Shown: in pieces, positions 6,835-13,769 of the stretch | How positions within the stretch are numbered: position 1 is the stretch's first letter | Layout: each line of letters starts with the position of its first letter | Assembly: GCA_003505795.1 (NCBI GenBank) | Contig: DNXT01000388.1 | Span: 904 to 14,685, forward strand | Source: Lysobacteraceae bacterium | GTDB lineage: Bacteria; Pseudomonadota; Gammaproteobacteria; Xanthomonadales; Xanthomonadaceae | Length of the DNA stretch: 13,782 bases | Reading direction: 5' to 3' | Notes under the pieces: generated by a model | What the model was told of the DNA's origin: nothing | Databases searched by the model: none | What the model saw: only the letters and a program-made list of their open reading frames with translations | Made by a program: the position numbers and the translations under genes

Positions 6835-8066
6835 TCAGCCGGCGCCGGTTGCTGGCGTCGAGCGCGGCGCTTGCCCTCGGCGCGTGGGGCGTGCGGGCAT
6901 ACGCCGGCGGCGGATTCCAGGCCGCCGAGGCACGCTTGCGGCATTTCGTCGACAGCGGGGCGCTGCCGTTCGCCTCGCTGCGCGTCGCCTCGCGTGGCCG
7001 CGTGCTGCTGGAAGCGCATGTTTCCGGCATCGAGCGGATCGGGCCGGACAGCGTGTACCGCATCTACTCGATGACCAAGCCGGTGGTGGCGGCGGGCATC
7101 GTCCTGCTTGTCGAGGACGGGCGGCTCGCGCTTGCCGACCCGGTGGCCAAATACGTTCCCGAGTTCGCCGGCATGACGGTGCTGGCCGGATCGCTCGACA
7201 AGCGCGAGGCGGCCCGGCCGATGACGGTGGGGCACTTGCTGACCCACAGCTGCGGCCTTGCCAACAGCTGGGGCGACGGACAGGTCGCGCCGCTCTATCG
7301 CCAGGCCGGCCTGATCGCCAGTGCCTGGATGTTCGATCCGCGGATCGGCGGGCTGGAAGGCTTTGCCCGCAGGCTGGCGGCCTTGCCGCTGGAATTCCAG
7401 CCGGGGTCGAACTGGATCTACGGCTACGGGCTGGACATCGCCGGCCTGGTCGTCGAGCGGGTGAGCGACAGGCGGCTCGGCGATTTCCTGCAGGAGCGCA
7501 TCTTCGGACCGCTGGGCATGGCGTCCACGGGCTTCTGCGTCGCGGAGGGGCAGTCGGAGCGGCTGGCCGGTCTGTATTCTCCCCGCGACGGCGCGCCGGT
7601 GCCGGTGGCCGATGGCTCGGAGCGGAATCCGCTCAGGCGCCCCTTCGCCGATTCGGGCAGCGCGGGCCTGGTGTCCACGCTCGACGACTACGGCCGTTTC
7701 GCGGACATGCTAGCGAACCTGGGGCGCGCGGGGAAGCGGCGGGTCATGAGCGAGGCGTCCGCGAAGCGGATGATGACGCCCTATGGGCCGCAGGCACCGT
7801 TGGCGGCCGCGCTCGAACGCTTCGGCGGATATGCCCCCGGCAGCGTCGGACAGGCCCTGGGCGGCATCGTCCGGCTCGACGACCGCGGCGGCCCGGGCTC
7901 GACCGGCGAATACGCCTGGGGCGGCGCCGCCGGTACCGGGTTCTGGGCGACGCCCGGATCGGGACTGTCCGTCACCTTGATGACCCAGTTGCTGCCCGCG
8001 ACCGGCGTGCCCGTGCGCGAGGTGTTGCGGCCGTTGATCTACGGTGCGCCGGCCGACGCTGGATGA
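6831..8066 (+). CDS. Tat-exported serine hydrolase, beta-lactamase/EstB-type esterase fold
   Basis: This 411-residue member of the beta-lactamase/class C serine hydrolase family most likely acts as an esterase and not a true beta-lactamase. The nucleophile motif SxxK is S80-M-T-K83 in YSMTKPVVAAG. The second motif Tyr is Y197 in NWIYGYGLDIAG, and a third motif WGG (363-365) in YAWGGAAGTGFWATP replaces KTG. The WGG pattern is characteristic of EstB/LovD-like esterases. The N-terminus MISRRRLLASSAALALGAWG contains a twin-arginine S-R-R-x-L-L motif and ends in AYA (25), so export to the periplasm by Tat is predicted. Its ATG overlaps the synthetase stop, indicating coupled translation, and the hydrolysed acid is a plausible substrate for that synthetase. 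The stop codon falls inside a 20-bp tandem duplication. Acyl transfer, as in LovD, is an alternative activity. Confidence 0.92.
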   Translation: MISRRRLLASSAALALGAWGVRAYAGGGFQAAEARLRHFVDSGALPFASLRVASRGRVLLEAHVSGIERIGPDSVYRIYSMTKPVVAAGIVLLVEDGRLALADPVAKYVPEFAGMTVLAGSLDKREAARPMTVGHLLTHSCGLANSWGDGQVAPLYRQAGLIASAWMFDPRIGGLEGFARRLAALPLEFQPGSNWIYGYGLDIAGLVVERVSDRRLGDFLQERIFGPLGMASTGFCVAEGQSERLAGLYSPRDGAPVPVADGSERNPLRRPFADSGSAGLVSTLDDYGRFADMLANLGRAGKRRVMSEASAKRMMTPYGPQAPLAAALERFGGYAPGSVGQALGGIVRLDDRGGPGSTGEYAWGGAAGTGFWATPGSGLSVTLMTQLLPATGVPVREVLRPLIYGAPADAG

Positions 8067-8095
8067 CGATCGCGTACGCTGGATGACGATCGCGT
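8056..8095 (+). repeat. Exact 20-bp tandem duplication spanning the hydrolase stop codon
   Basis: The unit ACGCTGGATGACGATCGCGT occurs at 8056-8075 and again, without mismatch, at 8076-8095. The first copy carries the last codons and TGA stop (8064-8066) of the serine hydrolase; the second is intergenic. Perfect identity suggests a recent slippage-type duplication or an assembly error. The encoded protein is not altered. Confidence 0.9.
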
Positions 8096-8101
8096 AGACC
8101 G

Positions 8102-8145
8102 TGGCGTCGATGGCGCGTTGACGCCATGGATTCGCGCTGAATAGA
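8102..8145 (+). promoter_or_regulatory. Candidate promoter and own operator of the TetR gene
   Basis: TTGACG (8118-8123) is followed after 16 bp by AATAGA (8140-8145), a weak sigma-70 promoter about 35 nt before the TetR start. An inverted repeat, TGGCGTC (8102-8108) and GACGCCA (8120-8126) around 11 bp, overlaps the -35 and could serve autoregulation. It does not resemble the ATTCA/TGAAT dyad found at the other two promoters. Confidence 0.35.
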
Positions 8146-8180
8146 CTGACCCGATTCCTGCTCACGAAGACAGCGGCGCA

Positions 8181-8879
8181 ATGCCCACGGCTGCAAAACC
8201 CAAGGTCAAGAAGGCCGCGAATAAACGGGTTCGCCGCAGCAAGGTCGAACAGCGGGCGGAGAGCATCGAACAGATCCTCGATGCCGCCGAACTCCTGTTC
8301 TCCAAGCACGGCCTGCATGGCGTCACGCTGCGCGACGTGGCCAAGCAGGTCGGCGTCCATACCACGCTGGTGAACTACTACTTCCAGGACAAGCAGAACC
8401 TGTTCGAGGCGGTGTTCGCGCGCCGTGCCAGCGTGACCAGCGATGTGCGCATGGCGGCGCTGCAGGCGTACGAGGAAGAGGCCGGCGACACGCCGACCGT
8501 CGAAGGCGCCCTGCATGCCTTCCTCGATACCGACCTGGACCTCTACCTCGACGGCGGCGAGGGCTGGATGAACTACGCGGCCTTCTGCGCACGCGCCAGC
8601 AACACGCCCGAAGGCGCGGCGCTGATGGACCGCTACTTCGACCCGGTGGTGCTCAAGCTGGTCGGCATCCTCAAGCGCGCCCTGCCGGACTATTCCGACG
8701 AGGACATCTTCTGGGGCTACCACTTCGTGACCGGCACGCTGATGAACACGCTGGCGCGCACCGGCCGCATCGACAGGCTCTCCGGCGGCCTCTGCCGCTC
8801 CGACGATTTCGTCGCGGTGAAGCAGCGGATCGCGCACTTCATGGCGGCGGGATTCCTGGCGTTGAAGCGCGCGCCGTAG
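8181..8879 (+). CDS. TetR-family transcriptional regulator
   Basis: This 232-residue protein has a TetR N-terminal helix-turn-helix: IEQILDAAELLFSKHGLHGV (29-48), then TLRDVAKQVGVHTTLVNYYF (49-68) and the conserved KQNLFEAVF. The HTH core is preceded by a roughly 24-residue Lys/Arg-rich tail that may add DNA contacts. The C-terminal half (PDYSDEDIFWGYHFVTGTLM and following) resembles the ligand-binding domain of TetR members that regulate lipid or aromatic catabolism and efflux. It sits between the receptor-synthetase-hydrolase series and the convergent MFS-esterase operon. It is the only complete regulator in the window, so it is the best candidate to bind the matching dyads at 2714-2739 and 12167-12192, probably as a repressor relieved by a pathway acyl-CoA or substrate (inference). 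The ribosome binding site is weak. Identity as TetR is firm; effector and targets are not. Confidence 0.94.
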   Translation: MPTAAKPKVKKAANKRVRRSKVEQRAESIEQILDAAELLFSKHGLHGVTLRDVAKQVGVHTTLVNYYFQDKQNLFEAVFARRASVTSDVRMAALQAYEEEAGDTPTVEGALHAFLDTDLDLYLDGGEGWMNYAAFCARASNTPEGAALMDRYFDPVVLKLVGILKRALPDYSDEDIFWGYHFVTGTLMNTLARTGRIDRLSGGLCRSDDFVAVKQRIAHFMAAGFLALKRAP

Positions 8880-8889
8880 GCCGGAGCGC

Positions 8890-8908
8890 CTTCCCCGCGG
8901 AAGCTTTT
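8890..8908 (+). terminator. Small intrinsic-terminator-like hairpin after the TetR gene
   Basis: CTTCC-CCGC-GGAAG (8890-8903) forms a 5-bp stem with a four-base loop, followed by CTTTT. It starts 10 bp after the TetR stop. The stem is short but the T-run is one of few in this GC-rich gap, so it is a reasonable terminator for the plus-strand series. Confidence 0.45.
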
Positions 8909-8985
8909 CGCGCGCGCGCGTAGTTTCAGCGCAGCGCCGCTGCCGGAACTCGGGCCTGCCACCGGCACGGCCTTGCCGCCGACAT

Positions 8986-9020
8986 CCGCTGGCGCGGCCG
9001 GGTCACGGCCGCGCCAGCGG
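8986..9020 (-). terminator. Perfect 15-bp hairpin with the esterase stop codon in its loop
   Basis: CCGCTGGCGCGGCCG (8986-9000) and CGGCCGCGCCAGCGG (9006-9020) are exact inverted copies around GGTCA. On the minus strand the loop holds the TGA stop of the carboxylesterase (9003-9005), and the upstream arm encodes its last residues, PLARP. There is no T-run on either strand. It may act as an mRNA 3'-end barrier for the convergent transcription units. Confidence 0.6.
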
Positions 9021-10649
9021 CGGCGAAGCCAGGCCGGTGTTCCAGTTCCATGGCAGCGTGCCGGCCGCGCGGCGCCGGCGTACGGCTTCCTCGTGCAGCT
9101 CGTACATGCCGGGCAGCAGGCGTTGCGACGCCTTCGGCGTGTCGGCGAAGTGCATGTACGACATGCCGGTCGCGTAGGCCGGCCACGCGGGTGCGCGCTC
9201 GGCGCTCGGCGAGCCGGTGCGCGCGAAGCTGGTCCAGTAGTCGATCATCGCGTCCGAGAACCGCCTCTCCTCGGGCGTGTCCGGGTTCTTCGGCCAGCGC
9301 GGCGGGGTGGCGTCGAAGGTGCCGAACACGTACGGGATCTCGCTGGCGTGGAAGCCGTGCAGGTTCGCCTTGTCGGCAGCCGGGTAGCCGTGGTCGAAGA
9401 AATACAGGTAGGCCGGCTGCCCGATCGCGGTCTGGTTGCGCGCCAGCCGTTCCGAGGTCCAGCCGTACAGCGCGTCGCGGGTGTTGGCGAAGATGCTTTC
9501 CTGCAGGTTCGAGCCCGGGTACTGGCGCAGGAACGCGTCGGCCAGGTCGGAATAGTTCCTGCGGATCGTGGCCTCGTAGTCGGCTGCGCTCGCCGGAACC
9601 GGCGGGGCGAGGATGGTCAGCGAACGGATCTCGCCGCTGTTGAAGCCGACCAGGATCGGCACCGGCGCCTGCTCGCCGCGCTCGAAGGTCTCGACCAGCT
9701 GCCTGGTCAGCACCTGCCCGTCGATCGCGGCCCACGGCGCGAAGCCGGCCGCGGCCGCGGCGTCGGTGACGTCCTGCCCGGACCTGGCGCGCAATGCCGC
9801 GATGTCCGGGGCAGCGAGCTTGCCGGCGACGAACCTGCCGACGTCCTCGGCGGCGAACTCGCCGTGCACGCCATTCTTCAGCGCCGGCGTGGAAATCATG
9901 TAGGCGCTCTGCAGGATCGCCTTGTGGAACAGTCCGCGCGCCGGCGGCGCGGCCAGCAGGTACATCACGCTCAGCGCGCCGGCGGATTCGCCGGCGACGG
10001 TGACGTTCGACGGGTCGCCGCCGAACCCGCCGATGTTGTCCTTCACCCACTGCAGCGCCGCGATCTGGTCGAGCACGCCGTAGTTGCCGGACACGCCCTG
10101 CGCCGATTCGGCGGAAAGCTCCGGATGGGCCAGGTAGCCCAGCACGCCGAGCCGGTAGTTGATCGACACCACGACCACGCCGCGCCGGGCGAGCCGGGCG
10201 CCGTCGTAGAACGGCTCCTTCGACGATCCCGTGCGCAGCGCGCCGCCATGGATCCAGACCAACACCGGCGCGTTGCGCGCGTCGGCCGGCGCCCACACGT
10301 TCAGGCTCAGGCAGTCCTCGCTGGTCGCGCCGATGTCCTGCGCATAGATGCTCTGCACGCGGTTCGAGGGCTGGATGCAGGCGGGGCCGAACTGCGTCGC
10401 GTCCTTGACCCCGCTCCACGCCTGCACGGGCGCAGGCGCCTTCCAGCGCAGCGCGCCGACCGGCGGCGCGGCGAAGGGAATGCCCTTGAACACCTGCAGC
10501 GGGCCTTCCGCCAGGCCCTGCACCCTGCCGGCGGCGGTGTCTACGACAGGCGCGGATTCGGCCTTCGGCATGGCAAGACCCTGGCTGGAACAGAAGACGG
10601 CGAGGAGGGCGGTCAGCGCGCCGGCGGCGCGCAGGCTGGACGTGGTCAT
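9003..10649 (-). CDS. Exported type-B carboxylesterase
   Basis: This 548-residue alpha/beta-hydrolase belongs to the carboxylesterase type B / para-nitrobenzyl esterase family and should hydrolyse carboxylic esters outside the cytoplasm. Family marks are FKGIPFAAPPVGALRW (54-69), EDCLSLNVWAP (111-121), the oxyanion HGGA (134-137), and the nucleophile elbow GESAG with Ser222. The likely triad partners are Glu340 (GFNSGE) and His434 (HGFHASEIPYVFG); all are intact. The N-terminus MTTSSLRAAGALTALLAVFC is a Sec-type signal peptide, probably cleaved near SQGLA (26); Cys20 is not in a good lipobox. Its ATG overlaps the MFS stop (ATGA), indicating coupled translation as the second gene of that operon. 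In the fumonisin cluster of Sphingopyxis a type-B esterase likewise sits with a TonB receptor and a permease, so an esterified natural product is a fair guess. The substrate remains unknown. Confidence 0.94.
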   Translation of the reverse strand: MTTSSLRAAGALTALLAVFCSSQGLAMPKAESAPVVDTAAGRVQGLAEGPLQVFKGIPFAAPPVGALRWKAPAPVQAWSGVKDATQFGPACIQPSNRVQSIYAQDIGATSEDCLSLNVWAPADARNAPVLVWIHGGALRTGSSKEPFYDGARLARRGVVVVSINYRLGVLGYLAHPELSAESAQGVSGNYGVLDQIAALQWVKDNIGGFGGDPSNVTVAGESAGALSVMYLLAAPPARGLFHKAILQSAYMISTPALKNGVHGEFAAEDVGRFVAGKLAAPDIAALRARSGQDVTDAAAAAGFAPWAAIDGQVLTRQLVETFERGEQAPVPILVGFNSGEIRSLTILAPPVPASAADYEATIRRNYSDLADAFLRQYPGSNLQESIFANTRDALYGWTSERLARNQTAIGQPAYLYFFDHGYPAADKANLHGFHASEIPYVFGTFDATPPRWPKNPDTPEERRFSDAMIDYWTSFARTGSPSAERAPAWPAYATGMSYMHFADTPKASQRLLPGMYELHEEAVRRRRAAGTLPWNWNTGLASPPLARP

Positions 10650-11947
10650 GGGGCGGCTCCTTCGATCACGGGCGTACGGTTTTCGCGACGCAACAGCACC
10701 CTGGCCAGCCACAGGAACAGCACGATGGCCAGGACATAGAACGGCGACAGCGTATACAGGGCCATCTGCAGCGAATTGTGCGGATGGCTGGCGCGGAACC
10801 AGTCGCTGGCCGCGCCGACGTAGGTCGGCCCCAGGCCCAGGCCGATGAAGTTCATCACCAGCAACAGCAGCGCGCCGGACATCACGCGCTGGTCCGGACG
10901 CACTTCCTGCTGCACCAGCGTGACCGCCGAGGTCAGGTAGAAGTAGTTGAGAAAGCTCGGCCCGAGCAGGAACAGCATCGCCAGCGGCCAGCTCGGCGCC
11001 CACACGAAGGCCAGGTACAGCGGCACGGCCAGCGTCAGCGAAGCGGCCGGGAGCAGGGCGTACCAGGTCTTGGAGCGCCTGGTGAAGCGGTCGACCATGC
11101 GCCCGGAGACATAGATGCCCCCGCCCATGCCCAGGGCGACGACCAGCGCGTACCACACGGCCACGTCGCCGAGCTGCATGCCCTTCTCGCGCATCAGGAA
11201 CAGCGTGGTGAAGTTGCCCAGGCCGTAGGTGATGAACTGGGTGGCGCCGCTGCCGAGCGCGGCCAGCAGCAGTTCGGGCCGGGTGAAGAACATCTTCAGC
11301 GTTTCCCGGAAGCCGGCCTTGCTTGTCGCCGCGGTGGCTGCGTCGAGGCCGCCGCGGCGCGGTTCGCGCACGCTCAGCAGGAACGCAAGCGAGGCGACGA
11401 TGCCGATGGCACCGAGCACGATGAACGCATAGCGCCAGCTGTAGGCGGCGGCGATGGAGGCACCGAAGGCGATGCCCAGCGCCATCCCGATCGGCGGCCC
11501 CAGGTTGTAGATGCCCAGCGCGGTGCCGCGCCGGCCCGGCGGGAAGTAGTCGGAGATGATCGCGTAGGAGGGCGGCACGCCGCCGGCCTCGCCGATGCCC
11601 ACCGTCATCCGCGCGATGGCCAGCTGCGGATAGGTGCGCGACAGGCCGCTGGCGACGGTCGCCGCGCTCCACAGGGCGCAGGCGAAGGCGAGCAGCTTGA
11701 CCCGGTTGGTGTGGTCGGCGAGCCAGCCGACCGGGATCGCGATGAAGCAGTAGAACATCGCGAAGTACAGCCCGCCGATCAGCCCGAGCTGGCTGTCGCT
11801 GACGTGCAGCGTGTCCTGGATCGGCTTGGCGAGGATCGCCAGCAGCTGCCGGTCCAGGAAGTTCAGCACGTAGATGAAGCACAGCATGCCGAGCGCCACC
11901 CAGGCGCGTACGCCAGGTGGCGCGGAAGCGACCGTGGCCTGCGTCAT
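10646..11947 (-). CDS. MFS transporter (Spinster-like subgroup)
   Basis: This 433-residue inner-membrane protein shows about twelve hydrophobic segments. It has the MFS motif-A region GWLADHTNRVKLL (74-86) after transmembrane segment 2 and a repeat-like RMVDRFTRRSK between segments 8 and 9. The first segment carries YVLNFLDRQLLAILAKPIQ (26-44), with the Asp-Arg pair seen in Spinster-type and related organic-acid or lipid-like carriers. The start at ATG 11945-11947 (MTQATVASAPPG) was chosen because GGAG lies 10 nt upstream and the first membrane segment follows in the usual place; a longer in-frame start at 12028 adds only Arg/Pro-rich sequence. It is the first gene of a two-gene operon with the carboxylesterase. 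Its promoter carries the same operator as the receptor gene, so import of a pathway compound is more likely than drug efflux (inference). Confidence 0.93.
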   Translation of the reverse strand: MTQATVASAPPGVRAWVALGMLCFIYVLNFLDRQLLAILAKPIQDTLHVSDSQLGLIGGLYFAMFYCFIAIPVGWLADHTNRVKLLAFACALWSAATVASGLSRTYPQLAIARMTVGIGEAGGVPPSYAIISDYFPPGRRGTALGIYNLGPPIGMALGIAFGASIAAAYSWRYAFIVLGAIGIVASLAFLLSVREPRRGGLDAATAATSKAGFRETLKMFFTRPELLLAALGSGATQFITYGLGNFTTLFLMREKGMQLGDVAVWYALVVALGMGGGIYVSGRMVDRFTRRSKTWYALLPAASLTLAVPLYLAFVWAPSWPLAMLFLLGPSFLNYFYLTSAVTLVQQEVRPDQRVMSGALLLLVMNFIGLGLGPTYVGAASDWFRASHPHNSLQMALYTLSPFYVLAIVLFLWLARVLLRRENRTPVIEGAAP

Positions 11948-12138
11948 GGGTTCGTGGCTCCGGATGCGCGCCGCGACGGCGGCGGGCGCCGGCCGGCAGA
12001 CTCGGTTGCCCGATGGTGGGTGCCGCATGGCCGCGAAACGGCCACGCAGGAGTGTCGCGGCGAGTGGAATCGCCTTCGCCAGAGTTCAACTTGCACTGGA
12101 GCCCTCCCCCAGTCGATCGATTTGGATCGCTTGCGGGC

Positions 12139-12167
12139 ATCATGCGAGCAAATATCGGTGCCGTCAA
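12139..12167 (-). promoter_or_regulatory. MFS-esterase promoter
   Basis: On the minus strand TTGACG (12162-12167) is followed after exactly 17 bp by CATGAT (12139-12144), with 5/6 and 4/6 matches to sigma-70 consensus. The first T of the -35 is the last base of the operator dyad. Transcripts would have a leader of about 185 nt before the chosen MFS start. This is the best promoter match in the window. Confidence 0.6.
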
Positions 12168-12192
12168 CATTCACTATCGTGTGTGTGAATAT
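12167..12192. promoter_or_regulatory. Operator O2: second copy of the ACATTCA-N12-TGAATAT dyad
   Basis: The plus strand reads ACATTCA (12167-12173), 12 bp, then TGAATAT (12186-12192). All 14 arm bases and the spacing equal those of O1 at 2714-2739. The inner inverted repeat ATTCAC/GTGAAT spans 12169-12190, also 22 bp in total, as in O1. Read on the minus strand, the TGAATG arm runs into TTGACG, mirroring the TGAATATTGACT junction at O1. Binding would block the MFS promoter. The cognate factor is presumably the TetR at 8181-8879. Confidence 0.75.
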
Positions 12193-12473
12193 GTGTTGCG
12201 ACGCAGCACGGCCGGTACGTCCGGCCGATGCCGGCTCGGCATGCAGTGCTGCAATCGAGCCGATGGTGCGGCGCCCGAATGCCGGCGCCACATCGCTGGC
12301 AGCATCGCTCGCGTCCTCCGCACCGCGCCAGCGGATCGGCGTCAAGTGACAGCGATCGAGGCCTCTCTGACATCGGAGCGAGAGGCATGGCTTGCGCGCC
12401 AGCGGCGTGCCGTCGATGTGGGCCGGGGCACCTCGCTTCGCGTCCCGGCCCGGCGCAGCGCGTCGGGCGTTCC

Positions 12474-12504
12474 GGCGTGTGCGAGCCGGTGGCTCGCACA
12501 CGCC
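12474..12504. repeat. Perfect 14-bp stem-loop in intergenic DNA
   Basis: GGCGTGTGCGAGCC (12474-12487) and GGCTCGCACACGCC (12491-12504) pair without mismatch around a GGT loop. TTCACCCCGAAGGGAG follows, a sequence reminiscent of dispersed repeats in xanthomonads. No T-run follows. It could be a repeat remnant or a stable RNA structure; no gene adjoins it on either side. Confidence 0.5.
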
Positions 12505-12843
12505 TTCACCCCGAAGGGAGAAGGAACTACTCGATGCGTGCCGGTCACGCCAGGCACGTTCGTCGCGAACCGGCGCTTCACAATCGCAGGCGTGGCCGCA
12601 ATGAGATCGATCTCCAGCCCGATGCCTCGATAGGCAATGGAAAGGTGCTGCCGCCGATGCAAAGCGCCGGCGAGGCCTCCGGCAGTCGTACCGGGCCATC
12701 GTCGCTTGATGCGCTTGGCAACGGGTGTCCGGATTGGCCAGCTGCCGGGCGAGGTCTGGCAAAATCGCCGTGCTGAACCTCCAAGCGCCGCGCAGCCCGG
12801 CAAGTCCTTGGCCGTAATCCACAAACAACCGGATATGTCGTCT

Positions 12844-13620
12844 ATGCGCATCGCCAGCTGGAACGTCAACTCGCTCAACGTGCGCCTGCCGCACCTGGAG
12901 CAGTGGCTGAAGGACTTCGCCCCCGACGTGGTCGGCATCCAGGAGACCAAGCTGGAAGACCACAGGTTCCCGGACGCCGCGCTGCTGGCACTCGGCTACC
13001 GCAGCGTGTTCGCCGGGCAGAAGACCTACAACGGCGTGGCGATCCTGGCGCGCGAGGCGCCGCAGGACGTGCAGGTCGGCATCCCCGGCTTCGAGGACGA
13101 GCAGAAGCGGGCGATCGCCGCGACCGTGGGCGATGTGCGCATCGTCAATCTCTACGTGGTCAACGGCCAGGACGTGGACACCGACAAGTACGCCTACAAG
13201 CTGCGCTGGCTGGAAGCGGCGCGCGGCTGGCTCGCCGACGAACTGCAGCGGCATCCGCGGCTGGTGGTGCTGGGCGACTTCAACATCGCCCCGGACGCGC
13301 GCGACGTGCACGACCCGCAGGTCTGGAACGACAACCACATCCTGACCTCGACCGCCGAGCGCGGCGCGCTCAACAAGCTGCAGGCGCTCGGCCTGCACGA
13401 TGCGTTCCGGCTGCACCACGACCAGGCCGGGGTGTTCAGCTGGTGGGACTACCGCGCCGCCGGCTTCCGCCGCGACCTCGGCCTGCGCATCGACCTGACC
13501 CTGGTGTCGGAGGCGCTGAAGGCGCGGGCCCGCGGCGCCGGCATCGATCGCGAACCGCGGACCTGGGACCGGCCCAGCGACCACGCCCCGGCCTGGGTCG
13601 AACTGGCGCCGCCGGCATGA
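12844..13620 (+). CDS. xth: Exodeoxyribonuclease III (AP endonuclease)
   Basis: This 258-residue member of the ExoIII/APE1 family of Mg2+-dependent nucleases cuts DNA 5' of abasic sites in base-excision repair and has 3'-5' exonuclease and 3'-phosphatase activity. Active-site residues correspond to those of E. coli XthA: Asn7 (WNVNS), Glu34 (IQETK), Tyr104, Asp145 and Asn147 (GDFNIAP), Asp217 (RIDL), and the Asp246-His247 pair in PSDHAP. The start at ATG 12844 gives the canonical MRIASWNVNSL with GGAT 9 nt upstream. ATG 12835, three codons earlier, is possible, and the frame stays open further upstream without family similarity. The length is normal. It overlaps the next gene by 4 nt. It is a housekeeping gene unrelated to the catabolic cluster, and suggests that the chromosome backbone resumes here. 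Confidence 0.96.
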   Translation: MRIASWNVNSLNVRLPHLEQWLKDFAPDVVGIQETKLEDHRFPDAALLALGYRSVFAGQKTYNGVAILAREAPQDVQVGIPGFEDEQKRAIAATVGDVRIVNLYVVNGQDVDTDKYAYKLRWLEAARGWLADELQRHPRLVVLGDFNIAPDARDVHDPQVWNDNHILTSTAERGALNKLQALGLHDAFRLHHDQAGVFSWWDYRAAGFRRDLGLRIDLTLVSEALKARARGAGIDREPRTWDRPSDHAPAWVELAPPA

Positions 13621-13769
13621 GCGGCGCGCACCGCTGCGTGGAGCGGGTCGGCGATACCGTCATCGGCCCGGTGCACCGGCTGAACTGCCATTGCGGCGCG
13701 GTGCAGCTGGAACTGCAGCTGCCGCACGGCATCGTCGACCCGCGCCGCTGCGACTGCTCGCTGTGCCGG
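13617..13769 (+). CDS. GFA/CENP-V-family zinc protein, N-terminal fragment
   Basis: Fifty-one codons are visible before the contig runs into adapter sequence. NCHCGAVQLELQLPHGIVDP and RRCDCSLCR carry the zinc-ligand patterns C24-x-C26 and C45-x-C47-x2-C50 of the GFA (glutathione-dependent formaldehyde-activating / CENP-V) family, usually about 115-160 residues. Most members have no proven formaldehyde activity, so no reaction is claimed. Its ATG overlaps the xth stop (ATGA), suggesting coupling to xth. Residues after R51 as assembled (RSEE) come from adapter bases and should be ignored. Confidence 0.88.

Larger units (their letters stand above)
11948..12843. other. 896-bp intergenic region without a convincing gene
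   Basis: Open frames here are Arg/Pro-rich, lack ribosome sites and resemble no family known to me. The region contains the MFS promoter and operator (12139-12192). Beside it are two small stem-loops: GGCCGG-TACGT-CCGGCC at 12210-12226 and ATGCCG-GCT-CGGCAT at 12228-12242. Further on are an inverted pair GCCTCTC/GAGAGGC (12361-12386) and a perfect 14-bp hairpin (12474-12504). Nearer xth, CAAAAT (12760-12765) may be part of its promoter, but no well-spaced -35 goes with it. No tRNA or recognisable ncRNA was found. Confidence 0.6.

Noticed and set aside
6831..8066. Serine hydrolase as an antibiotic-resistance beta-lactamase
   Set aside because: The third motif is WGG instead of KTG, and the gene is coupled to an acyl-CoA synthetase. 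An esterase role fits better.
8973..10739. Plus-strand open frame opposite the carboxylesterase
   Set aside because: Antisense shadow; the esterase on the minus strand has an intact catalytic triad and a signal peptide.
12228..12776. Possible small protein genes in the gap before xth
   Set aside because: The frames lack ribosome binding sites, are Arg/Pro/Ala-rich in several frames at once, and show no recognisable domain.
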